IMG/VR virus record: IMGVR_UViG_3300047376_000209
Coordinates: 1 to 21,656 of that record
Strand: one strand, 5' to 3'
Length of the DNA stretch: 21,656 bases
Origin: a virus
Part shown: positions 1 through 7,361 of the stretch, piece by piece
How the letters are laid out: every line of letters begins with the position of its first letter
Position numbering within the stretch: the stretch's first letter is position 1
Position numbers and translations under genes: made by a program
The notes under the pieces: generated by a model
Told to the model about the DNA's origin: nothing
What the model saw: the letters and a program-made list of their open reading frames with translations, nothing else
Database searches by the model: none

Positions 1-210
1 ACGAGCTCAATTACTATCACTGTTGAATTTGTAGATGGAGGGAGCACTATAACGCACCTTGTTAAGGATGCTATTGTGCCCGTTGGCTCTTCTCTCGTGG
101 TTGCTGGTGGCGACCAAAAGATTGTTATGAACGCGACAGACATTCTGAAAGTATATGCTTCTCAGGATAATTCCTGTGATGCAGTATTAAGTGTTCTGGA
201 GATTACATAA
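1..210 (+). CDS. 3' end of a small phage virion protein (partial)
   Basis: The first base starts an open frame that stays open for 69 codons to TAA, whose last A is also the first base of the next ATG, so the two genes are probably translationally coupled. The visible product is beta-rich and alternates hydrophobic and Ser/Thr residues, ending in LSVLEIT. It resembles the C-terminal half of small phage head/tail decoration proteins that sit before fibre genes; the resemblance is from memory of the pattern (a 'PxGSSLVV' turn, then a 'KVYAS' strand). The start lies outside the window, so length and N-terminal domain are unknown. I do not assign a function beyond probable virion component. Confidence 0.8.
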   Translation, partial: TSSITITVEFVDGGSTITHLVKDAIVPVGSSLVVAGGDQKIVMNATDILKVYASQDNSCDAVLSVLEIT

Positions 211-695
211 TGCCATTAAGCACAATATCAAAGTCTATTTTGCCTACTGGTTCTGTGTTGCAGGTTAAATCAGTTAGTGACAATACTGAGTATGATATAA
301 CTAGCACAACTGGACAGGACATTGGACTATCTATAACCATAACTCCAACAAGTGCAACATCTGAGTTTTTACTTACAGGGTCTATTGGTATAAGTGGAGC
401 TAGTGGTAATTATTGTGGTATAAAACTTTTTAGAGACAGCACAGAGATAGGTGGTGGCTCTGGAAAGACTTATAATGGTTACAAAATATGGTATCCGAGC
501 GCACCTACAAATTTAGATAATAGGACTGTAGCTAGTTTAGCTATAAACTTTTTAGATGACCCTGACACAGCAAGCTCTATTACATACAAAGTACAAGCAT
601 GGGTTTCAGCTAGCACAGGCGGCATTAATCATAGAAATAGCTCTGATGATACAAATATGACATCACAGTTTACAGTCATGGAAATTGCAGGATAA
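210..695 (+). CDS. Fibre-like structural protein, 'MEI(A/G)' beta-domain family, copy 1
   Basis: This 161-residue protein has the layout shared by three genes here: an N-terminal 'GSVLQV' strand (residues 14-19), a central 'ITPTSATSEFLL' strand, a 'LFRDSTEIG' hairpin, a 'FLDDPDTASSITYKVQ' segment and a terminal 'VMEIAG'. The genes at 1571 and 4254 have the same order with divergent sequence, so they are paralogues. In marine phage genomes this family lies among tail fibre or appendage genes; receptor binding or decoration is inferred. The start codon overlaps the previous stop by one base and the stop overlaps the next ATG, so there is no room for an independent promoter. No enzyme motif is visible. 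Confidence 0.85.
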   Translation: MPLSTISKSILPTGSVLQVKSVSDNTEYDITSTTGQDIGLSITITPTSATSEFLLTGSIGISGASGNYCGIKLFRDSTEIGGGSGKTYNGYKIWYPSAPTNLDNRTVASLAINFLDDPDTASSITYKVQAWVSASTGGINHRNSSDDTNMTSQFTVMEIAG

Positions 696-1561
696 TGAGC
701 TATATAGGTTCTCCCCCAGCACAATCACCAGCCGTACCTACCAGCCAAAGCTTCAACGGTGACGGCTCTACAACTGTGTTTACGTTAAACAAGTCTGTAG
801 ATGTTAGTGAAGAGCTAGAGGTGTTTGTAAATAACGTCCAACAGGAACCCGGCTCTGGAAAAGCTTACACGGCTAGCGGCACAGCGCTGACTTTTTCTTC
901 TGCTCCTTCTTCTGGAACAGGAAACGTATACGTAATTTATCGCGGGTATGCCGAGCGCACTGTTAGAATTGAACTGGATAATACTCCTACAATAACTGCA
1001 AACACTCTTAACGTAGGGACAATTAAAGACAATAGCGGCACGAATAATGCCTTGGCAATTGATAGCAGTGGTAACGTAGCTTTATCCCAAGTAGGTACAG
1101 GCACATTTTATAGGACTGGTACATTTACCCCTGAATATTCATCAACTGCGGCAACAGACCCTACGGCAGGGATTTTAAGTGGTACTTATACAATTCAAAT
1201 AGGCCGATATATTAGAATAGGTGATTTAGTTCATATTGACATTACAATAGCTAGCCCCAGCACTATCACTTATACAAATGGTGGAGCAACAGGTCAAAAC
1301 GCAACTATAGTTGGACTCCCTTTTACTGTAAAAAATCTAACAGATTATAACTCAGCTATTTCGGTGGGTTATTTTACTGCTTGGAATTCTTGGACGTCTG
1401 GTTACACCCCTATGGGTTATGGTGGTTATAATACCAAAACAATTAACTTAGTTTATGCACACACTGGTAGTGTTCTTAATATTGGAACAAGTAATATATT
1501 TGGCACTACCAATATAGCAACAATCATTTTTAGCATGACTTATGAAACAGATGATGCATAA
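695..1561 (+). CDS. Fibre protein with 'GDGSTT' adaptor domain
   Basis: The product has 288 residues. Residues 20-86 form the adaptor module beginning 'FNGDGSTTVFTL' and continuing 'VFVNNVQQEPGSG', a beta-rich module found at the N termini of many phage fibres, probably for virion attachment. Residues 105-128 carry a second recurrent element, 'LNVGTI' followed by 'ALAIDSSGNV', which also starts the genes at 2125 and 3371. The remaining 150 residues are rich in Thr, Ile, Gly and Tyr with no domain I recognise, and are the likely exposed part. The start overlaps the upstream stop. It is related to the gene at 2635 through the adaptor module. Confidence 0.85.
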   Translation: MSYIGSPPAQSPAVPTSQSFNGDGSTTVFTLNKSVDVSEELEVFVNNVQQEPGSGKAYTASGTALTFSSAPSSGTGNVYVIYRGYAERTVRIELDNTPTITANTLNVGTIKDNSGTNNALAIDSSGNVALSQVGTGTFYRTGTFTPEYSSTAATDPTAGILSGTYTIQIGRYIRIGDLVHIDITIASPSTITYTNGGATGQNATIVGLPFTVKNLTDYNSAISVGYFTAWNSWTSGYTPMGYGGYNTKTINLVYAHTGSVLNIGTSNIFGTTNIATIIFSMTYETDDA

Positions 1562-1570
1562 GAGATAATT

Positions 1571-2128
1571 ATGTCAACATTATATGTAGATACAATAAAT
1601 GAGAAGACCGTAAATAACGGGGTGTATATTCCAGACCATGTATTACAGGTGGTTCAGGGCACTGTTGGCTCAACTACTTCAGGCGTTACAGCCAGCGGAG
1701 CTAATAGTTTCACTGACAGTGGGCTACAAGCGAACATTACACCTTCAAGCGCTTCTTCAAAAATTTTGATAAAATATGAAATTTTTTTAGGCAATAGTGC
1801 TTCTGGTTATCAGTCAAAATCAAGAATTGTGAGAGACTCTACTCCTATTGGAGTGGGAACTCAAGAAGGCACTAGAGGCGTTGCTTCAGCTGTTGCAAAA
1901 TCTTACTCTAATTATGCTTCTAATGGGCAATACCATACTTTTCAGCAAGGCATATGTTTTTTAGACGAGCCTGCTACTACAAGCCAGATTACATATAAAA
2001 TACAAGTTGCCGCATACAGCGCTCTAACTTGGTATTTAAACAGGGCCCAGACTTTTCAAGATGGCGGGGCAGGGGGCTATGATGCAATACCGTTGTCTGT
2101 TATTACATTAATGGAGATAGGTGCATGA
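1571..2128 (+). CDS. Fibre-like structural protein, 'MEI(A/G)' beta-domain family, copy 2
   Basis: This 185-residue protein is a paralogue of the genes at 210 and 4254. It has 'VLQVVQGTVGSTTS' near residue 24, then 'LQANITPSSASSKILIKYEI', 'RIVRDSTPIG', 'CFLDEPATTSQITYKIQ' and a terminal 'ITLMEIGA'. It is closest to the 4254 copy: both keep the 'SGLxAxITPSSxSSKILxxY' segment and a final 'GYD(A/T)IPLS' stretch. The stop overlaps the next start by four bases (ATGA). The ribosome site is weak (AGAGATAATT before ATG). Role in the tail fibre or appendage is inferred from family and position. Confidence 0.85.
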   Translation: MSTLYVDTINEKTVNNGVYIPDHVLQVVQGTVGSTTSGVTASGANSFTDSGLQANITPSSASSKILIKYEIFLGNSASGYQSKSRIVRDSTPIGVGTQEGTRGVASAVAKSYSNYASNGQYHTFQQGICFLDEPATTSQITYKIQVAAYSALTWYLNRAQTFQDGGAGGYDAIPLSVITLMEIGA

Positions 2129-2628
2129 CCAGTATATTAAAAGTCACCGAAATCCAAGACCCGACAAACAGCAACACCGCTTTGTCTATTGACACTAGTG
2201 GTATAGTTAGTCAAAGCAACCCTGTTATCATGTCAGGGCAAATAGGCACACAAGCAACTAGCCCATCCGCTGCACAAACCTTAAAGTTTAATGAATTTTT
2301 TGTAAATAAAGGGGGGATTACCCACGACACATCAAATGGTAAATTTACTGTTCCTGTAGCGGGTGTTTATCATATTACACTTACTGGTTTTAAAAATACA
2401 GGTGCAACGGGTACTAGAGTGTTAATAGGGCATAACGAGCTCACGCCTACTGCAACAAGCCACAAAGGTCATAGCTATTCTGATAATTCTGGTTATTCAA
2501 TGCTTCCTTTGTCCTCAATAATTGAGTGCGCGGCAAGTGACTTTATTGTTTTTTATTTATTGCAAGGAACACTGTATAATTTAAGCACGGATAAATTTAA
2601 TCAGTTTACAATAGCTAAGATAGCGTAG
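2125..2628 (+). CDS. C1q-like fibre tip protein, copy 1
   Basis: The protein has 167 residues. Residues 3-28 are the recurrent fibre element ('SILKVTEI', then 'TALSIDTSGIV'). Residues 35-167 read as a C1q/TNF-like jelly roll: 'FNEFFVNKGG', then 'NGKFTVPVAGVYHITLTG', which is the hallmark strand pair of C1q-like domains, and a final 'FNQFTIAKIA' strand. C1q-like domains in phages usually sit at trimeric fibre tips and bind host surface ligands; this is established for the fold and inferred here. It begins inside the preceding stop codon region and is followed six bases later by the next gene. The gene at 3371 has the same two-part architecture. Confidence 0.85.
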   Translation: MTSILKVTEIQDPTNSNTALSIDTSGIVSQSNPVIMSGQIGTQATSPSAAQTLKFNEFFVNKGGITHDTSNGKFTVPVAGVYHITLTGFKNTGATGTRVLIGHNELTPTATSHKGHSYSDNSGYSMLPLSSIIECAASDFIVFYLLQGTLYNLSTDKFNQFTIAKIA

Positions 2629-2634
2629 ATTAAA

Positions 2635-3363
2635 ATGGCATATATAGGAATTGACCCAAACGTAGGTGACATAACCTTCCAGACCTTTACTGGAGATGGA
2701 AGCACTACAGATTTTACACTAGCTCAATCGGTTGCTGGGGGAGAGGCAATTCTTGTCACTGTTGGTAACGTGGTTCAGGAGCCGGGTGCCGCTGCTTCTT
2801 ATGTTGCATATGCAACTACGCTGCAATTTGATGTTGCCCCCGCTACTGGCGATGTGATAACTGTTCGCTATTTTGGTCGGGCTATTGACCAGCCTCTGTC
2901 TTATGGAATGCAGCTATTTAAGTATGTAGCGACTGCCAGCCAGACGGTGTTTACTGGCGCAGACAATAACGGTGCTGTCTTGGCGTTTTCTGGTAATGAT
3001 ATAGATATCTATTTAAACGGGGTGCATCTTGATAGAACAGACTATACCCCGACTAATGGCGATACAATTACTTTAGCGACAGGCGCGTCTTTAAACGATG
3101 AATTAGTCATCAGAGCCTTTCGCGCATTTTCAGTAACTGATACAGTGAGCAAAGCCTCTGGAGGAGCGTTTGCTGCTGAGATTACTGCGCCGCAGTTTCA
3201 GACCACCAACACTACCGTTGATACAGCGGTGTTTCGCACAAATGGGCAGACAGTAGATGAGGACACGACTATTGCATCAACTAAAAATGCTTTGGCTATT
3301 GGCCCGTTAACTATTGATTCCTCAACCACAATTACGGTTGATGGCAATCTAACAATACTATGA
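2635..3363 (+). CDS. Fibre protein with two tandem adaptor domains
   Basis: This 242-residue protein contains the adaptor module twice. Residues 19-84 start 'TGDGSTTDFTLAQSV', as in the gene at 695. Residues 95-165 are a diverged copy ('FKYVATASQTVFTGAD', 'IDIYLNGVHLDRTDYTPT', 'DELVIRAFR'). The C-terminal 75 residues are a Thr/Ala/Ile-rich beta segment ending 'TIDSSTTITVDGNLTIL', a common ending for fibres that hand over to another subunit. It has no catalytic motif. It lies between the two C1q-like genes. Function as an attachment or connector subunit of the fibre is inferred. Confidence 0.85.
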   Translation: MAYIGIDPNVGDITFQTFTGDGSTTDFTLAQSVAGGEAILVTVGNVVQEPGAAASYVAYATTLQFDVAPATGDVITVRYFGRAIDQPLSYGMQLFKYVATASQTVFTGADNNGAVLAFSGNDIDIYLNGVHLDRTDYTPTNGDTITLATGASLNDELVIRAFRAFSVTDTVSKASGGAFAAEITAPQFQTTNTTVDTAVFRTNGQTVDEDTTIASTKNALAIGPLTIDSSTTITVDGNLTIL

Positions 3364-3370
3364 GGCAGGC

Positions 3371-3850
3371 ATGGCTTCGATATTAAATGTAGACCAGATT
3401 AATAACGCCGCAGGAACAACTGCTCTAAAGATTGATAGCGATGGAGTGGTGTACAACCCGCAAAAGCCTTTTGTTTCTGTCGAGTTTGACGGAACTCTTT
3501 CATATCTATCCCATGCCGCTGGTGATGCTCTAAAGTTTAGCGCAGTATACAGCGGAGATGCAACTTTATACAACACTACAACCTATAAGTTTACCTGTCC
3601 TGTAGACGGAATTTATTTAGCTACCTATCAACTTCTTATTGCATCCGCAACGGATTGGGGGATTTCTTTGTACAAAAATAGCACTCGAATCAACATTGGT
3701 TTCGAATCAGGTAGGGGTAATGGAAACACAGATGTAGTTTCGTGTTCTGCGGGGGATGAACTATATTGGGTAAGCTATAGCGCATTAGCTTACTATCAGG
3801 GCACAGGGGATTCTAGGTATTCTTGGGGAAGTTACGCTTTAATAGGTTAA
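3371..3850 (+). CDS. C1q-like fibre tip protein, copy 2
   Basis: The product has 159 residues, with the same plan as the gene at 2125: an N-terminal element 'ASILNVDQINNAAGTTALKI' and then a C1q-like jelly roll from about residue 33. Key strands are 'KFSAVYSGDATLYN', 'TYKFTCPVDGIYLATYQLLI', 'VSCSAGDELYWVSY' and a terminal 'YSWGSYALIG'. The aromatic-Tyr-rich 'YYQGTGDSRYSW' stretch before the last strand is typical of C1q-like phage domains. A GAGGCAGG stretch just upstream serves as ribosome site. Two C1q-like genes in one fibre bank suggest alternative or heteromeric tips; that is inference. Confidence 0.87.
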   Translation: MASILNVDQINNAAGTTALKIDSDGVVYNPQKPFVSVEFDGTLSYLSHAAGDALKFSAVYSGDATLYNTTTYKFTCPVDGIYLATYQLLIASATDWGISLYKNSTRINIGFESGRGNGNTDVVSCSAGDELYWVSYSALAYYQGTGDSRYSWGSYALIG

Positions 3851-3854
3851 GAAA

Positions 3855-4250
3855 ATGGCATCAGTATCAGACGCAATTACAGCATTAAATCCAGACCTTA
3901 GTTGGGTGCTTCGCGGGGAGCCAACCAATGCCGTTGAGTTCAACAATATGTTTTTTGCTATCGTTGGTGCAGATGAGCACGGCTCTTCCATTGAGTCCAG
4001 AGAGGTTAGCGATTGGCAAGGGATTACATGGAACGCGGTTGAAGAAAAATTAGAGGAGATTAGAGCGGCAGAGCCGTTAAAGCTACTGCGCGAAGAGCGT
4101 AATCGCCGCATTACTGAAACAGACTGGTGGGCTTCAGCAGATTTAACCATGACCGCAGAGCAAATTGCTTATCGTCAGGCGCTGCGGGATATTACAGACA
4201 GCTATACGTCCCTTGATGATGTTGTCTGGCCTATAAAGCCGCAGGAGTAG
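3855..4250 (+). CDS. Tail fibre assembly / tail assembly chaperone-like protein
   Basis: The product has 131 residues. The C-terminal half ('LLREERNRRITETDWWASAD', 'QIAYRQALRDI', 'VVWPIKP') matches the pattern I know for the Phage_tail_APC family (tail assembly chaperone): a basic helix starting with L-R-x-E-R-N, a T-D-W-W turn, and 'YRQALRDI' followed by a Pro-rich end. The N-terminal half (residues 1-60, with 'NPDLSWVLRGEPTNAVEFNNMF') is the variable part found in fibre assembly proteins. These proteins help fold or attach fibres and are commonly beside fibre genes, which fits the position. It is charged and helical, unlike its beta-rich neighbours. Confidence 0.8.
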   Translation: MASVSDAITALNPDLSWVLRGEPTNAVEFNNMFFAIVGADEHGSSIESREVSDWQGITWNAVEEKLEEIRAAEPLKLLREERNRRITETDWWASADLTMTAEQIAYRQALRDITDSYTSLDDVVWPIKPQE

Positions 4251-4253
4251 TCT

Positions 4254-4832
4254 ATGAGTAACGCCCGTATACTTGCCGACCTGATGGGAACAAGCACTAC
4301 CGTTCCTTCTTCAAAGCTGTCTCTGGCGGCGACTGACTTGCCTAGTGGCACTGTGTTGCAGGTTGTGCAAGGTGAGCTAGGTTCTACGGTAACTAAAGCT
4401 CCAGCTATCGGAAACGTACTTGATTCAGGGCTGGAGGCAACCATCACACCATCTAGTACAAGTTCTAAAATATTGGTTCAATATTCAATATATCTTGGGC
4501 AAATTGTTAGTTATAATGCTTGGACACGAATACTTAGGGGTTCAACAGAAATTGGAAACGCAACGGCAGAAGGAACACATAGGCCTGTTGGAAATGCTTG
4601 TGTGACGACATTTGGAAATTCGGCTGATGATGGGTATTCAATAATGTACGCTGGTAACTCTTTTTTAGATGAAACAATTAGCACAACTTCTGCGACTACA
4701 TATAAAATACAAATTGGGTCTTATGCTGGTGGCAATGTATATGTAAATCGCTCTAATAATTTCGAAGACAATGCAAATGGATATGACACTATTCCCTTAT
4801 CCACAATAACCTTAACAGAAATCTCAGGCTAA
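4254..4832 (+). CDS. Fibre-like structural protein, 'MEI(A/G)' beta-domain family, copy 3
   Basis: This 192-residue protein is the third paralogue of the genes at 210 and 1571. After a 30-residue N-terminal leader ('SNARILADLMG') come 'GTVLQVVQGELGSTVT', 'GLEATITPSSTSSKILVQYS', 'RILRGSTEIG', 'NSFLDETISTTSATTYKIQI' and a terminal 'ITLTEISG'. The 'NARILADLMG' leader is a frequent start of marine phage fibre proteins. GGAG eight bases before ATG supports this start. The stop overlaps the ATG of the next gene. Receptor-facing fibre subunit is inferred. Confidence 0.85.
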   Translation: MSNARILADLMGTSTTVPSSKLSLAATDLPSGTVLQVVQGELGSTVTKAPAIGNVLDSGLEATITPSSTSSKILVQYSIYLGQIVSYNAWTRILRGSTEIGNATAEGTHRPVGNACVTTFGNSADDGYSIMYAGNSFLDETISTTSATTYKIQIGSYAGGNVYVNRSNNFEDNANGYDTIPLSTITLTEISG

Positions 4833-5614
4833 TGTTCGGTGAACTTGCATTATCTGAAAGAGCTATAGCGGCGCATGGTATTATTGTGTTCGGCGCGTCT
4901 ACGGCTGATGCAAACTTTCAAGCAGTAAACACCGCTACGTTGGTAGCGGACGGCGCGGCAGAGATGTCCGCTATTGCGATTAAGCTAAATGTTGGCGTTA
5001 ATGTTCTGGTTGGCCTAATTGAGGCTTCTGCAAACTTTACTCTAAGTTCTGAGCTAACACGGTTCGCAACAGGCATATCAGCTCAAGTAATAAGCACCAC
5101 ACAAAGCACAACGGCAAACAATGTTTTCTCTGGTGTGTCAGAGCAGGACTTTAATTTCACGCAATCTACAGCCGCTGCCATACTGATAAGCGGCGTTTCG
5201 CAGATAGATTTTGACACAATCCAATCCGCTTTAGCTAACGCTATTCTTGCAGGCGTATCTGAACAAAGCTTTGAGTTTATACAATCTGCTCTAGGCTCTA
5301 TATTGGTAGACGGCGCTAGTGAGTTAAGTTTCTCCTTTATAGCTAACATAGCTTCAAGCGCCATACTTATTTCTGGCGAAACAGAGATTGTATCTTTATT
5401 TGTACAAAGCACGTTTGGTGAGTTATTATGGGTAAAAATTGACCCGAACTCAGGAATTATTGAGTCCTGGACGCCAATTGTTCATACTGGCGATACATGG
5501 GTTGCCATGACACATAGCGGCGATACATGGGTTCCAATTACTCATAGCGGCGATTCATGGACAGAAATCAATGCAGATGTTAATATAGAGTCATGGACAA
5601 ATAAGGTGGTTTAA
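4832..5614 (+). CDS. Repeat-built structural protein (about 21-aa repeats plus three 10-aa repeats)
   Basis: The product has 260 residues. Residues about 80-190 are built from imperfect repeats of roughly 20-22 residues of the form I-L-x-x-G-x-S-(E/Q)-x-x-F-x-F-(I/T)-Q-S-A ('ILISGVSQIDFDTIQSAL', 'ILAGVSEQSFEFIQSAL', 'ILVDGASELSFSFI'). Near the C terminus are three 10-residue units, 'TPIVHTGDTW', 'VAMTHSGDTW' and 'VPITHSGDSW', encoded by three 30-bp units. I do not recognise the family; the repeats suggest a beta-solenoid-like or elongated appendage protein. It abuts the large S74 fibre gene with no gap, so the two probably act in the same appendage. Confidence 0.8.
   Translation: MFGELALSERAIAAHGIIVFGASTADANFQAVNTATLVADGAAEMSAIAIKLNVGVNVLVGLIEASANFTLSSELTRFATGISAQVISTTQSTTANNVFSGVSEQDFNFTQSTAAAILISGVSQIDFDTIQSALANAILAGVSEQSFEFIQSALGSILVDGASELSFSFIANIASSAILISGETEIVSLFVQSTFGELLWVKIDPNSGIIESWTPIVHTGDTWVAMTHSGDTWVPITHSGDSWTEINADVNIESWTNKVV
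5471..5560 (+). repeat. Three tandem 30-bp coding repeats
   Basis: Units at 5471-5500, 5501-5530 and 5531-5560 share the core GGCGATACATGG (third copy GGCGATTCATGG). They encode the (V/T)-x-(M/I)-x-H-(S/T)-G-D-(T/S)-W decapeptides. The second and third units share CATAGCGGCGAT exactly. Confidence 0.9.
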
Positions 5615-7342
5615 ATGGCTAGTACATATACAGCTAATTCTGGTATCGAATTAATAACTCAAGGCGAGCAGTCAGGCACTTGGGGTTCGACAACTAACAA
5701 TAATTTCAACATCATTGACCGCAGTATTAACCAGCATTTAAACATAGACTTATCTATCTATGGCGGCGCTACTTACACATTAACCACAACGGATGGCGCT
5801 CTTTCAGAGGGTCAGTACTCCTTGCTGTCTTTAGAGGGTTCCCCTTCAAGCGCTGCAACAATAGACATTGACCCAGACGGTCAGCAGAAAATATTTTTTG
5901 TTACAAACAGCTCTGGTCAAACAGTGACCTTCCAACAAGGAAATGGAACAGGTGGCACAAGTAGTGTGGCGGACAGCGAATCTGCTATAGTATATAGTGA
6001 TGGAGCAGGACTTGGTGCTCAAGTGTTTAAAATAGGTTTTTCAACTTTACCTACTTTAAGTGTATCAGGTGCAGCTACTTTATCAGGCGCAACCACCATA
6101 TCAGGCGCAACCACCATATCAGGTGCTCTTACTGCGTCAGGCGACATCACCATAGACGGATATCACCCAACAGGAACCTCTAATATCGCTTGGGGTGCAA
6201 CCGCTTTAGACGCCATAATCTCTGGGGCAGAATATAATATCGCTTTAGGCTCTGGTTCCTTAACTGACCTGACTGATGGCGATTACAACATAGCTCTTGG
6301 CTACAACTCTGGTCAGAACCTAACAACTGGTACTGACAACATAGTTATGGGCAGAGCGGCTGGCGAAGATATAACAACTGGCGCTGACAACATAATCATG
6401 GGGCAAAACAGCGCTTTAAATATAGCAACGGACTCAACAAGCAATATTTCTTTTGGAAAGAATGCTTTGTCTGACGCAACGAACGCTGTTGATTATTGCG
6501 TTGCCGTAGGCGAACAAGCCCTAAAGAAAAACGAGGCCGATAATAATATTGGGATAGGTTATAAAGCGAACTTCTGCTACGGAGGTAGCACTTCTAGCTA
6601 TCAGCACAATATTGGAATTGGTGTTCAAAGTTTTGGCGGCGTATCCACCACCCTAAGTTCTGTAGTAAGCCAATCTGGAAATATCGCCATTGGCTACCAG
6701 GCTTTTGGTAAAATATATCAGGGTGATGATAACATTGCGATTGGCTACCAAGCTGGTCTTGGGGGAACGCAAGGGTTAAATGGCAACAATAATGTCTTTG
6801 TTGGTCGTAGGTCTGGCTATTCTATAGAAAACTTTTCCAGTAACAACACAGCGGTTGGCGCAGGGGCTTTAGAGGATGTAACTACTGGTGACAACAATGT
6901 TTGTATTGGCTACCAAGCTGGCACAAGCTCTTCACCATCAGGCTCACTGACAACAGACACTAATACTGTTTGTATAGGTAATAGCAGTATAACAGATGCC
7001 CATATTCAAGTGGCATGGACTGTTGCTTCAGACATTAGAGACAAAACAAATGTTGGTGAAGTTTCGCTTGGTTTGGAATTTTTGTCTCAAGTAAACCCCA
7101 TATCTTATCAGTTTAAGGAATCAAGAGATTCTGATGAGGCTGTAGGTAAAGTTATTTATGGATACAGCGCACAAGACATTTTGGCGGCTGAAGGCAGTGA
7201 ATCAGTTATTGTTGATGCGTCTGACTCAGAGCATTTGAAAATGACAAACGACAATCTAATACCTGTTTTGCATAATGCCATATTAGAATTAAAAGCTGAA
7301 AATGACGCATTAAAAGCTCGCTTAGATGCTGCTGGCCTTTAA
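5615..7342 (+). CDS. Tail fibre with YadA-head-like repeats and C-terminal peptidase S74 intramolecular chaperone
   Basis: The product has 575 residues. Residues 1-140 are an N-terminal attachment domain ('IELITQGEQSGTWGSTTNNN'). Residues 150-178 are short 'SGATTI' repeats. Residues about 186-458 are many copies of 'DNIAIGYQAG'-type units, the left-handed parallel beta-roll repeat known from YadA-like trimeric adhesin heads. Residues 472-575 are an S74 (endosialidase-type) chaperone domain: 'SDIRDK' supplies Ser472 and Lys477, the spacing of the self-cleavage dyad, and the end ('ELKAENDALKARLDAA') is a short trimeric coiled coil. In the family, the chaperone folds the trimer and then cuts itself off. 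An AAGGTGG ribosome site precedes ATG. Likely the main receptor-binding fibre. Confidence 0.92.
   Translation: MASTYTANSGIELITQGEQSGTWGSTTNNNFNIIDRSINQHLNIDLSIYGGATYTLTTTDGALSEGQYSLLSLEGSPSSAATIDIDPDGQQKIFFVTNSSGQTVTFQQGNGTGGTSSVADSESAIVYSDGAGLGAQVFKIGFSTLPTLSVSGAATLSGATTISGATTISGALTASGDITIDGYHPTGTSNIAWGATALDAIISGAEYNIALGSGSLTDLTDGDYNIALGYNSGQNLTTGTDNIVMGRAAGEDITTGADNIIMGQNSALNIATDSTSNISFGKNALSDATNAVDYCVAVGEQALKKNEADNNIGIGYKANFCYGGSTSSYQHNIGIGVQSFGGVSTTLSSVVSQSGNIAIGYQAFGKIYQGDDNIAIGYQAGLGGTQGLNGNNNVFVGRRSGYSIENFSSNNTAVGAGALEDVTTGDNNVCIGYQAGTSSSPSGSLTTDTNTVCIGNSSITDAHIQVAWTVASDIRDKTNVGEVSLGLEFLSQVNPISYQFKESRDSDEAVGKVIYGYSAQDILAAEGSESVIVDASDSEHLKMTNDNLIPVLHNAILELKAENDALKARLDAAGL
6083..6118 (+). 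repeat. Perfect 18-bp tandem duplication in fibre gene
   Basis: TCAGGCGCAACCACCATA occurs twice head to tail, giving two identical SGATTI hexapeptides. Diverged SGA units lie on both sides. A perfect repeat with no synonymous difference suggests a recent duplication, or slippage that could change length. Confidence 0.9.
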
Positions 7343-7361
7343 CTTTTAGGGGTGATTTTAC

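Noticed and set aside
1-7342. Diversity-generating retroelement acting on the fibre genes
   Set aside because: No reverse transcriptase and no template/variable repeat pair with adenine-biased differences was seen; the shared stretches look like ordinary paralogy.
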